IMG/VR virus record: IMGVR_UViG_3300025694_000031
Location: 1-25,362 of that record
Length of the DNA: 25,362 nt
Direction: 5' to 3' (one strand)
From: a virus
The notes below the pieces were generated by a model. That model was not told where the DNA came from and searched no databases. It saw nothing but the letters and a program-made list of their open reading frames with translations. The translations under genes were made by a program, and so were the position numbers. Each line of letters opens with the position of its first letter. The first letter of the stretch is position 1. This document shows positions 15,165 to 22,719 of the stretch, in pieces.

Positions 15165-17106
15165 TCATAACTCCTTGTGGTTGTGCTTGCATTTCTGCTT
15201 GTTGCTGCATCATTGCTTGCGCCTGTTGTTGTTTGTCTTTGTTAGATAACATCATTTCGTTAATGAGTTGTAGCTCATCCATGAATCCTTTATTGCGTAC
15301 ATTTTCTGTATCTGACTCTGCTTTTTCTGCTTGAGCTAGATTAAGTACGCCCTTAGTTTTCTTGAATACTGCATCATTTTTAGCAATGAAGTCCTGAGTT
15401 TCGGCTTGTTGTTGTGCTAGTTGTGCTGCTTGTGCCTGTCCATCCGGTTTAGGTTGCATTGCTTCTTGTAGTTTCTGATCAATCATTGGAATCATTTCTT
15501 CTCTATTAGAGATAGTACTTAATTGATACAGTGACTTAATTAGCATCCAATATCCTACACTGTCTGGCTGAGTTGTATTAAGTAGTTGTACTATCTGTTG
15601 TGTTTCTACTTCCCTTGCCATAATGCCAAGACTAGAATTAACAACAAAATGTAAATCTACCAGTGGGTACTTGTCGGGGTCAGCTTGCATGTATCTCCAA
15701 GCAGACTTTTTAACAAATTCATCTAACAGGTTAACTTCTATATTTAGTAGTGTGCGTTTGTTTCGTTTAATAGAAGCACTAACTACCATACCCATATTAC
15801 CAGTTGTTTGATTAGGGTTTTGGTTTCTGGATTGTGCTTGAAAAGCACCTGTTCCCATTTCAACCATACGTTCTAAATCACCTGACTGATTAAAACTAGA
15901 AGGAGGTGGTGGGTTAAAGTTAATAGGAGCTATACTCTCTGCTATAGAACCATTAGTAAATATGGTTCTGCCGGGGTATACCTTAAATTTAGTGTTTAAA
16001 TCACGAGGTACAAGGCTTGCGTTTACTCCAATCATGGGTGCTACGGCAAAAGCCATTGCGTCAATCCTCGCTCTTAATTCTGCATCTAACGCTTTTTGAG
16101 GTGAGTATCCTTTTTCAGCCACTCCTCTTCCCCAAAATCTATTAGGAACTCTATCATGTTGATAAGCTATAATACTTCTATCGTGCATAAAGAATGGATT
16201 CTCAATAGCTCTTAACAAAACAGAATCATTTGCTATAGTTACAATAGCTTCTACCATTCCTGCTTCGTCTTCAGGTGAGTCTTGTGTCATTTCTAACTCT
16301 TCTTCAATGACCGAACCAATAGGGTCTAACATACTCTTAGGTACTTTACCATGATACTCTGTTATTTTAACCCAATCTTCTTTGCTAGATGGTGTAGTTT
16401 CCCCGTAAGCAGAGAAGTTATCATCATCTGAGTAGCTTCCTAACTCTACATTTGCATATATTCCTGACTTTTGTTTAGCTTCTATTTTATGAACATTGCT
16501 ACGCATTACATGAGCGCAACCAATTGCATCGTCTATATTTCTAGCTAGTGGATCTATTACAAACTCACGGGGATCTATTGGAATTAACTTAACGCATGGA
16601 TATAACTTCTCTTCTGATGTTAGCGTTCCATCTTCATTCTGTATTGGTACACGATTTTTACGAGATTCAACTACTACTTTAGCAATACCAGTGCCGTATA
16701 TAGCACCGTTTAATATTACTTCTGCAATGTTAGCAGGTACTTTATTAATGTCGTATTCTTTCATTAAAGTAGACAAAAACATATCCATGCTTTGTCTTTG
16801 TTGCTGATCGTCTATAGTAGTTCTATCTATATCTAACCATTTCTTTTTAGAAAACAATGCTTCTTCTAACTCAGCTACTGTAGCTTCTATAGCTTGTTGT
16901 AACGCAGGTGCAATAATTCTACTACGCTCACTACTTCTAAGTTTATCTTCTGACTTCCAAATACCACGCCATAGCCTGTAGTACTCATCCCATTTATCTT
17001 TGTAGTTATTATCTCGGTAGTCTTCCCATCCTTCACAGTGACCTATAACCCAAGCTACTAGAGGGTCTCTTCCTTTACTTTCATTATTATTAGGTAGTCT
17101 ATTCAT
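15136..17106 (-). CDS. Portal protein
   Basis: This 656-residue protein lies directly after the large terminase, the usual place for the dodecameric portal through which DNA enters and leaves the head. Characteristic parts are the N-terminal WDEYYRLWRGIW with SERSRIIAPALQQAIEATVAE, then the central region with FWGRGVAEKGYSPQKALDAE. The C-terminus is Gln-rich and helical (KQQQAQAMMQQQAEMQAQ), corresponding to the barrel that projects into the capsid. An AAAGGG ribosome binding site overlaps the terminase stop region. Confidence 0.9.
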   Translation of the reverse strand: MNRLPNNNESKGRDPLVAWVIGHCEGWEDYRDNNYKDKWDEYYRLWRGIWKSEDKLRSSERSRIIAPALQQAIEATVAELEEALFSKKKWLDIDRTTIDDQQQRQSMDMFLSTLMKEYDINKVPANIAEVILNGAIYGTGIAKVVVESRKNRVPIQNEDGTLTSEEKLYPCVKLIPIDPREFVIDPLARNIDDAIGCAHVMRSNVHKIEAKQKSGIYANVELGSYSDDDNFSAYGETTPSSKEDWVKITEYHGKVPKSMLDPIGSVIEEELEMTQDSPEDEAGMVEAIVTIANDSVLLRAIENPFFMHDRSIIAYQHDRVPNRFWGRGVAEKGYSPQKALDAELRARIDAMAFAVAPMIGVNASLVPRDLNTKFKVYPGRTIFTNGSIAESIAPINFNPPPPSSFNQSGDLERMVEMGTGAFQAQSRNQNPNQTTGNMGMVVSASIKRNKRTLLNIEVNLLDEFVKKSAWRYMQADPDKYPLVDLHFVVNSSLGIMAREVETQQIVQLLNTTQPDSVGYWMLIKSLYQLSTISNREEMIPMIDQKLQEAMQPKPDGQAQAAQLAQQQAETQDFIAKNDAVFKKTKGVLNLAQAEKAESDTENVRNKGFMDELQLINEMMLSNKDKQQQAQAMMQQQAEMQAQPQGVMNGQDPTRDI

Positions 17107-17115
17107 ATTATCCCT

Positions 17116-18372
17116 TTAGTATCCTGCAAAGTCATCCATCATTTCCCATGTGTCAACAACAGATTCATCTATATAACTAGTTACTGCTATCTGGTCTATA
17201 TAAGCTAGTGCATCGAGCATATCGTCATGTGTTAGTGGGTTAGGAAAATCTAATGCTTGCTCTGCTAGTTGCTTTAGATAAGTTCCTGCGGTAAACGATA
17301 CTCTCCCATGCTCTAACCGTCCTTGTAACGCCCATGTAACTCTATCTATCTTACGTTGACCACCGTGCGTTAACTCTACTGGTGTGAAATAGATGTTAAG
17401 TCTTCTCATTTGGTCAGAGAGGTATGGCATAATGGCGTTCTTTAAACTACCACCCTCAATTCCTAATTTCATTGGTCTATATTTCTGATAAGCCTTTATA
17501 ATTTTAATACTAGTTTCTCTTACATCCCACCGTCCTACTTGTATATCCTCAACATGCCAACCATATTCACCTACTTTAACTATTGCTATAGCGTGTTGAT
17601 CTAACCTTGCTAACCTACTCTTACTCTTTTTAGCAGTGTCTCCAAATCCCGCAGGGTCAACTGCTATATAATAGTTACCGCCTTCTGGTGTTTCTTTTAT
17701 AGTTGTAAACATGTCAGGTTGGAATACTGCACCTCCACCTACATTAAAACTAGCTTCAAACTCCTGTCTAAATACATCAGCACTTAACCTTCCTTTCTGG
17801 TTTTCTATTTCTTTCTTTGGAATAAAGGGGTTGTCCATTGATTTAAACTCAAAACATGCCCAATCTTCATCACGTTCACCTTGTTTTAATAACTCATAAA
17901 AGTGATTCTTACCTTTAGGTGTACCTATAAACAAAGCACCACCCTCTACATCTGCTAGTGTAGGTGATAATATTTCTTCCCACACTTGTGGTTTCATGTC
18001 TGCATATTCATCAAGAACCACATAAGATAAGCCTACACCTCGTAGAGTATCAGGTCTATCAGACCCTTTTATATGTATTTCTCTACCATTTATTAACTTT
18101 ACTACACCTGTATTTTCTAATGTTTGTTTAATTACACCCTCACCAAGTCCTTTGATGAGCTTCCACATAATATCCTTACCCTGTTGGAAAGTAGGAGCAA
18201 CATAGTAGACTACTATATCCTCTCCTAGTTCATATCCTAATTCATTCTTGTTTTTTAATCCCTCTATTAGTAAGGTTACTGCTGATAGGTATGATTTTCC
18301 AAACCGTCTACCGGCAGCACATACCTTAAACCTAGAGTTAGTTTCAAATATCTCTAACTGGGGTGGGTGCAA
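17116..18372 (-). CDS. terL: Terminase large subunit
   Basis: A 418-residue DNA-packaging motor. The ATPase has a Walker A-type loop (AAGRRFGKS, residues 19-27), Walker B (YVVLDE, 117-122) and a coupling motif (LFIGTPKG, about 147-154). The nuclease half has VDPAGFGD with D239, GIEGGS, and the final acidic cluster HDDMLDALAY. The only standard start codon in frame is TTG at 18372. However, upstream codons continue in frame and read VELKFE, which in related terminases belongs to the protein (KFELHP). A good AGGAA site lies too far from the TTG, so the true start may be an unusual codon near 18388-18393. Confidence 0.92.
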   Translation of the reverse strand: MHPPQLEIFETNSRFKVCAAGRRFGKSYLSAVTLLIEGLKNKNELGYELGEDIVVYYVAPTFQQGKDIMWKLIKGLGEGVIKQTLENTGVVKLINGREIHIKGSDRPDTLRGVGLSYVVLDEYADMKPQVWEEILSPTLADVEGGALFIGTPKGKNHFYELLKQGERDEDWACFEFKSMDNPFIPKKEIENQKGRLSADVFRQEFEASFNVGGGAVFQPDMFTTIKETPEGGNYYIAVDPAGFGDTAKKSKSRLARLDQHAIAIVKVGEYGWHVEDIQVGRWDVRETSIKIIKAYQKYRPMKLGIEGGSLKNAIMPYLSDQMRRLNIYFTPVELTHGGQRKIDRVTWALQGRLEHGRVSFTAGTYLKQLAEQALDFPNPLTHDDMLDALAYIDQIAVTSYIDESVVDTWEMMDDFAGY

Positions 18373-18402
18373 TTCAAACTTTAGTTCGACAGTATGTTCC
18401 TA

Positions 18403-18786
18403 TTATTTCTTAAACACTTGAGCAATCTTCTCGCCACTTCTACCTACCACATAACCACCTAACCCTATTTTTAGTAATTGCCACAGGTCAGGAGGTAACT
18501 CTAATAGTGGTGCTTCTATCCAAAACAAACTAAGATATGGATATACTAAGTAGTTATTTGCTATAATAATAACAAAAACTAGCATGGTAATAGGTCTCCA
18601 CTGCGCTGTTAGTTTGTGTTCTGACTGAGCTTCTGCTATTATAATATCAGCTTGTTTTTCAAACTCTTTGAATGAACCATCTAACATCATACTATTTAAC
18701 TTAGACTGAGCTTCTACTTGCTTGTCTTTGTTAGGTAGTACTCTTTTTATTACTTCACCTATTATAGGAAACAATGCTGCAATCAT
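18403..18786 (-). CDS. Holin of the 3TM (gene-transfer-agent) type
   Basis: A 127-residue membrane protein. The N-terminal hydrophobic stretch (ALFPIIGEVIKRVLP) is followed by a charged helix with ADIIIAEAQSEHKLTAQWRP, then ITMLVFVIIIANNYLVYPYL and a Gly-rich last segment (LLKIGLGGYVVGRSGEK). The AEAQ...WRP element before two membrane spans is the signature of 3TM holins. It would make inner-membrane lesions that release the endolysin. It starts in an ATGA overlap with a 22-codon basic ORF. Confidence 0.85.
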   Translation of the reverse strand: MIAALFPIIGEVIKRVLPNKDKQVEAQSKLNSMMLDGSFKEFEKQADIIIAEAQSEHKLTAQWRPITMLVFVIIIANNYLVYPYLSLFWIEAPLLELPPDLWQLLKIGLGGYVVGRSGEKIAQVFKK

Positions 18787-18851
18787 TTATTTAATCCTAG
18801 CCTTTTTGGTTTTTTAGTTTTCGTTAGTTTTTTACCATATTTCTTATTCAT
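18783..18851 (-). CDS. Tiny basic peptide overlapping the holin start
   Basis: A 22-codon ORF starts MNKKYGKKLTK and continues TKKPKRLGLNK, with 10 basic residues. Its TGA overlaps the holin ATG as ATGA. AGGAAA lies about nine bases upstream of the ATG. It could be a short leader that couples holin translation, or a lysis-timing peptide. Its size makes chance a real possibility. Confidence 0.4.
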   Translation of the reverse strand: MNKKYGKKLTKTKKPKRLGLNK

Positions 18852-18876
18852 TATAATATATTTCCTGTTTATGTAA

Positions 18877-19128
18877 TTACCACTTTACTTTATTTGCCCA
18901 GTATGCTGCACTAGTTTTACCTTTAGCTATATTCTTAGCGTGTCTAGCTTTAAACGCTTTGTTTCTAGCTGTCCCATCAGGACTACCTTTTACTCCAGCT
19001 TGTCCAAACCTAATCATACGATCTTTACCATTATCTTTTATAAGAACTACGTGTGACTTACCACCTTTGTTAGATGCTTTTGGTTGATTATATCCTGAAA
19101 AAGTTTCTCCCCTGTACTCTATAGTCAT
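18877..19128 (-). CDS. Small basic conserved phage protein
   Basis: This 83-residue Lys/Arg-rich protein has a short beta-like N-terminus (YRGETFSGYNQPK, SHVVLIKDNGK, MIRFGQAGVKGS) and a helical, very basic end (GTARNKAFKARHAKNIAKGK, then AAYWANKVKW). I recall close relatives beside terminase or lysis genes in other marine phages, without known function. The charge suggests nucleic-acid binding, which is inference. Its start overlaps the DUF1289 stop as ATGA. Confidence 0.7.
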   Translation of the reverse strand: MTIEYRGETFSGYNQPKASNKGGKSHVVLIKDNGKDRMIRFGQAGVKGSPDGTARNKAFKARHAKNIAKGKTSAAYWANKVKW

Positions 19129-19271
19129 ACTTTAATTCCTTGTATTATTTTAGTTCTTTCAATGTTGCTTAAATTAATCCAATTTGATATTTCATCTTTT
19201 GTTCTGTTACACCCTGTACATATATTGTGTTCATTTAATAAACACACATTAATACATGGAGTTTCTATATC
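19125..19271 (-). CDS. DUF1289-like cysteine protein, start codon not evident
   Basis: A reading frame encodes DIETPCINVCLLNEH, then NICTGCNRTKDEISNWINLS and NIERTKIIQGIKV, and stops in an ATGA overlap with the next gene. CxxxC followed by CxxC, then the Trp-containing helix, is the DUF1289 pattern, a family predicted to bind an Fe-S cluster or metal. No ATG, GTG or TTG exists in frame between an upstream stop and the conserved part. An ATG at 19271-19273 is one frame off and runs into TAG. The coordinates give the conserved part only. Either an ATT or ATA start is used, or a small indel has broken the gene. Confidence 0.6.
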   Translation of the reverse strand, partial: DIETPCINVCLLNEHNICTGCNRTKDEISNWINLSNIERTKIIQGIKV

Positions 19272-19284
19272 ATATGTGTAAATG

Positions 19285-19650
19285 TTAATACGTCCAACAG
19301 TTAGGTCTAGGAGATTCTAACTTATCATCTATATGTATAAATCTATTTTTTCCTTTTTGTGAAATACCTACTCCATTAAACCTCATTAAGAATATAACTC
19401 TAAGTAATCTATGTGCTTCTTTACCATTACATTTTATATCTACTGCATTTCCTTTGGTATGGGGTGAGTCTGCAACTCCTCCCACTCTATCATTATGTTC
19501 CATACATCTATAGGCAGAGTTGAGTACGATAGGTTTATTGTATCTGTTTCGTAACATATCGAGTTTTTCCATGAACACACTGTCCATGTCGGCTGTATTA
19601 CATCCACATTTGCATTTAAGTTCTTCGTGTGTAAAATAAGTACTCTCCAT
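19285..19650 (-). CDS. M15 family D-Ala-D-Ala peptidase (endolysin)
   Basis: I choose the ATG at 19650, one base after the upstream stop and with AAGGA in reach. An ATG at 19662 has no usable ribosome binding site. The 121-residue enzyme would cut the peptide side chains of peptidoglycan at lysis. The M15 zinc site is complete: H64 in SPHTKGNAVDI, D71 in the same motif and H106 in FIHIDD. SAYRCMEHNDRVGG is also typical. The CKCGC near residues 13-17 is common in this phage subfamily. No signal peptide is visible, so it depends on a holin. Confidence 0.88.
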   Translation of the reverse strand: MESTYFTHEELKCKCGCNTADMDSVFMEKLDMLRNRYNKPIVLNSAYRCMEHNDRVGGVADSPHTKGNAVDIKCNGKEAHRLLRVIFLMRFNGVGISQKGKNRFIHIDDKLESPRPNCWTY

Positions 19651-19651
19651 T

Positions 19652-20182
19652 TTATATATCATCCTTGTTCTTTAGAGATTCTGGTTTTATCCATACTGTT
19701 GTGTCAGTATCGTCATCATCCTTGTCATCAGACTGTGTTGTTACGTCTATTACTTCTTTTTTCTTAACGTGATGCACCGTCATAAAACTATATATTCCTG
19801 TCCAACCTTTTCTTTGTGCGTGTCCTCGTAGTATGTCGTACACCATTTGGTTAAGTAAAGCACAAAATATTCCAGTCACAATAGTAGCTTTTAATGTTAG
19901 TGGTGGTATTGACAACAAATGTTCACCAACTTCTTGCAAACTGTACTGACAAAAACACCCAGATAAAAACCCTGATAAAAAACTAAATCTATATTGCAGT
20001 TTTACACTATAAGGTTCACATCCACTTTTATAATTAATACGTTTCCAGTATATAGTCGTAGCTATAGCTAGTACGCACCCAACAAAGAATGGAGATATTG
20101 CTAATATAGTATAAGCATACCACGGCATTTGAGACACATTTGAACCAACTGACGCAGCATAGGCTAACGCTTCTTCTATCAT
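19652..20182 (-). CDS. Membrane protein beside the endolysin (possible second holin)
   Basis: This 176-residue protein has a clear first membrane span (AYTILAISPFFVGCVLAIAT), a hydrophobic Gly/Cys stretch (FSFLSGFLSGCFCQYSL) and a third segment (ATIVTGIFCALLNQMVYDIL). A cytoplasmic-type charged tail follows, with a run of aspartates (DDKDDDDTDTT). Two to three spans, small size and one-base spacing from the endolysin suggest a lysis role, for example a second holin or a regulator. No named family is recognised. Confidence 0.55.
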   Translation of the reverse strand: MIEEALAYAASVGSNVSQMPWYAYTILAISPFFVGCVLAIATTIYWKRINYKSGCEPYSVKLQYRFSFLSGFLSGCFCQYSLQEVGEHLLSIPPLTLKATIVTGIFCALLNQMVYDILRGHAQRKGWTGIYSFMTVHHVKKKEVIDVTTQSDDKDDDDTDTTVWIKPESLKNKDDI

Positions 20183-20478
20183 TACTCTTTAGGATATTTG
20201 TCTTTAACAGCCTTGACAACTACCTTCCAAGCATCAATGTCTTTATAAATCATATCAAGTTGATCTCCTGTCGAAGGATACTCTGCAACTCTTTTTGGAA
20301 TATATGCAGTAGCATCTAAATGAGCTTGGTATTCAGTATCATACCCGTCAATTAAATCTTGAGTTAGTGTTGGCAATGAAGTATTCCATTCTGTAATAAC
20401 GCCTTCTCTAGTGCATATGCCACCTACATTTGGGTGTTTCCAAGATAATGCTTCTGGCTTAACTACTGTTATACTCAT
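20182..20478 (-). CDS. Tail-fibre assembly / XkdW-like protein
   Basis: A 98-residue protein with a C-terminal motif RVAEYPSTGDQLDMIYKD and VKAVKDKYPKE, typical of small proteins encoded right after tail-fibre genes (XkdW-like, presumed chaperones or fibre-attachment proteins). The start overlaps the fibre gene stop as ATGA. A second protein at 21716-22039 shares the EYP-x(3)-D-x-LD ... AVKxKYPK pattern, so the window has two, each following fibre genes. Confidence 0.7.
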   Translation of the reverse strand: MSITVVKPEALSWKHPNVGGICTREGVITEWNTSLPTLTQDLIDGYDTEYQAHLDATAYIPKRVAEYPSTGDQLDMIYKDIDAWKVVVKAVKDKYPKE

Positions 20479-21041
20479 GGCGTGTACTCCGTGATTGTTA
20501 TTGATGAAGCAGCGACACCGCCATATTTCCTACCACTACTTACACCATTAAAGGTTGTAGTAGTTGAAGCTGCCGAACCTACTCTTACTTTAAAAGTTGT
20601 TTCAGAAACTGTACCTGCCGTCATATAATGGCTAAAGTTGTCTACTGTACGCCAATCAGCCGTTGCATTAAGTTCTACTGCTGCAAGTGCATTAGCTGTT
20701 GAATCTTGAAATAATGCAAGTGTATGTGTGTTTGATGCAGCGTCAGCACCAAACCAAACGACTTCTATTTTTAGTTTATTAGATGCACTCTTAGGACTAA
20801 TTGCAAGCGACATATACTGATCACCTTCATCGTTCTGCGGTATGGAATCATCGGATGGCATAACGGTTGTTCCTGTAGCAACCGCACTGTTTGTCACATT
20901 AACTACTTGAACTACTTGTTGTTTGGTAAATCCACCTGCTTCATTCTTTGCCGTGTCATACTGAATAAGATCGGTAGTCACAGACGTAGTTGCTGCAACT
21001 GTTGCCGTTGATACTGATGCACCTGTTATTGTTGTAGTCAT
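20475..21041 (-). CDS. Tail-fibre-like protein
   Basis: This 188-residue, Thr/Ala/Ser-rich protein has a domain I recognise from marine phage fibres: ATGTTVMPSDDSIPQNDEGD, then YMSLAISPKSASNKLKIEV, ALFQDSTANALAAVE, and a closing FNGVSSGRKYGG with SSITITEYTP. It is probably a distal beta-sandwich used for host binding. AAGGT precedes the ATG. It forms an ATGA pair with the XkdW-like gene downstream. Confidence 0.7.
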   Translation of the reverse strand: MTTTITGASVSTATVAATTSVTTDLIQYDTAKNEAGGFTKQQVVQVVNVTNSAVATGTTVMPSDDSIPQNDEGDQYMSLAISPKSASNKLKIEVVWFGADAASNTHTLALFQDSTANALAAVELNATADWRTVDNFSHYMTAGTVSETTFKVRVGSAASTTTTFNGVSSGRKYGGVAASSITITEYTP

Positions 21042-21050
21042 AGTTTTACC

Positions 21051-21704
21051 TTAAAAGGAATAATGAATGTTTATCTTACCTGCATCAAAAGTATTAGGAT
21101 TAACAGAGGTAAGTCTTATTTGAGTTAGTTCTGCTGACAATGATTTAGACCCTGCTACACTAGTTAACGCTTGTCCAGTTTGATGTATATTTCCTGCTGC
21201 AACCCAAGTAAATGTGCTTGCATCTAAAAGTTTTATAGTAACAAACCCATGACTTAGTGTAGCTGCTGCAACATCAACAGATAAAGTAAAACCTGCTGTG
21301 CCTGATGGAGTTGTACCATCGTGAGTATTAGTTGCAACGGCAGCATAACCAGACGTTTCTATACCACCTGAGTCTCCTAATTGAAGTAAGTAATCGGTAG
21401 TTCCGTTAGTACTCATACCATCAAGCATAAGTGTAATCTCTTTTACACCTGCGGGAATACTTGTAAAATCTTTAGTTGTTCCAGAGGTAGTTGCTACTAC
21501 TGTTCCTGCAACTTGTTGATACTGGCTACTAGGTAGAGTCGTTGTTGTATGTACTGTTTGATCTGTACCTGCGTCATTCGTAAACATTAAAGTGTTTGGC
21601 GTAGCATCATCGACCCATACCTGCCCAGAAGCTCCTACCTCTGCCAATGCAGCAGCTTGTTCTTTTAGATATAAAGAACCTGTGCCTGTTATTTTGCTAG
21701 TCAT
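21051..21704 (-). CDS. Tail-fibre-like protein, paralogue of 22042-22701
   Basis: A 217-residue protein starting MTSKITGTGSLYLKEQAA. The N-terminal block GQVWVDDATPNTLMFTNDAG is a recurrent fibre module. The remainder aligns along its length with the product of 22042-22701: IPAGVKEITLMLDGMSTNGT, GDSGGIETSGY, LLDASTFTW, GSKSLSAELTQIRL, FDAGKINIHY. The two therefore arose by duplication and have diverged most in the middle. AAAGG lies before the start. Probably a virion surface protein used in adsorption. Confidence 0.7.
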   Translation of the reverse strand: MTSKITGTGSLYLKEQAAALAEVGASGQVWVDDATPNTLMFTNDAGTDQTVHTTTTLPSSQYQQVAGTVVATTSGTTKDFTSIPAGVKEITLMLDGMSTNGTTDYLLQLGDSGGIETSGYAAVATNTHDGTTPSGTAGFTLSVDVAAATLSHGFVTIKLLDASTFTWVAAGNIHQTGQALTSVAGSKSLSAELTQIRLTSVNPNTFDAGKINIHYSF

Positions 21705-21715
21705 ATATAGTACCT

Positions 21716-22039
21716 TTATTTAGGATATTTTTCTTTAACTGCTTTACACGCAGCGACATATGTAGCTACTTGGTCTGTATCTTCTTTAACAATACCATCA
21801 AGATAGTCAGCCATAGGCGGGTATTCTCTTCGTCTATTTTCAAGCACTTGTGCTGCTGCTTCTGTTGCTAGTGCAGTCGTAGTGTATGAGCTTAGATCAT
21901 CATCAGTAGGCTGCGCTACACCCTCTACATACCATGCTTTGAAATTAGATTCTCCATTTAATCTATAATAAGAATCGGTGCTTCCAGAAACTGTTATGTC
22001 ATTGGCTTTTAAATAAAGATTTATTGCATTAATATTCAT
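21716..22039 (-). CDS. Tail-fibre assembly / XkdW-like protein
   Basis: A 107-residue protein with an N-terminal part (INLYLKANDITVSGSTDSYY, FKAWYVEGVAQP) and a C-terminal helix ending in RRREYPPMADYLDGIVKED and CKAVKEKYPK. The C-terminal pattern is shared with 20182-20478 and with small proteins that follow tail-fibre genes in many phages. It lies between the two paralogous fibre genes, with gaps of 2 and 11 bases, and probably serves the upstream fibre. Confidence 0.7.
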   Translation of the reverse strand: MNINAINLYLKANDITVSGSTDSYYRLNGESNFKAWYVEGVAQPTDDDLSSYTTTALATEAAAQVLENRRREYPPMADYLDGIVKEDTDQVATYVAACKAVKEKYPK

Positions 22040-22041
22040 AG

Positions 22042-22701
22042 TTATATCTCGTATTGTATGTTTATCATTCCTGCGTCAAACGCATCACTGCCGTTGACGG
22101 TTGTGTAAGTAATTCGATCAAGTGCTGCACTTAAAGATTTAGAGCTTGCAGAAAGAGTCAATTGATTAGTGGTCTGCCCAGATATTACTAACATACCCCA
22201 AGTATTAGTAGACGCATCAATCAAGTTTAGCACAACAGTTCCATTGCTCGTATCCGCAGCTTGAGTAATTGTAATTCTCATGCCATCACTGATGTTTCCT
22301 GTCGATGAACTAAAACCACCTGATGACACAAGAGCTTGCGCTCCAAGATAACCACTAGTCTCCAACCCACCGCTATCCCCTATGAGAATCCTATGATTAG
22401 AAGTGCCATTAGTTGACACCCCTTGCATTGATAAAGTAACTCGTTTTACTCCTGCGGGCACGCTAGTGAAGTTTATCGCAGTGCCACTAGTTGAAGCTAC
22501 TTTAGTTCCTTGTATTACTTTAACGGCATCAATTTGTGTTGTGTTTGCTACATGAACATCAGTACCTGCATCGTTAGTAAACATAAGAGTGTTAGGAACT
22601 GCATCGTCTACCCAAATCTGTCCGTCACCTGCTACGTCTGCTGCTGCACTAGCTCTTTCGGTTAGGAATATAGACCCATCACCAGTTACTTTAGCTGTCA
22701 T
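22042..22701 (-). CDS. Tail-fibre-like protein, paralogue of 21051-21704
   Basis: A 219-residue protein starting MTAKVTGDGSIFLTERAS. It has the same fibre module (GQIWVDDAVPNTLMFTNDAG) as its paralogue and a matching beta-rich domain (VPAGVKRVTLSMQGVSTNGT, GDSGGLETSGY, LIDASTNTWGM, SKSLSAALDRI, FDAGMINIQYEI). A GGAG ribosome binding site precedes the ATG. Proteins with this layout are usually fibre or spike components, and the two versions may widen the host range. Confidence 0.7.
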   Translation of the reverse strand: MTAKVTGDGSIFLTERASAAADVAGDGQIWVDDAVPNTLMFTNDAGTDVHVANTTQIDAVKVIQGTKVASTSGTAINFTSVPAGVKRVTLSMQGVSTNGTSNHRILIGDSGGLETSGYLGAQALVSSGGFSSSTGNISDGMRITITQAADTSNGTVVLNLIDASTNTWGMLVISGQTTNQLTLSASSKSLSAALDRITYTTVNGSDAFDAGMINIQYEI

Positions 22702-22719
22702 TTTAAATAAATCTCCACA

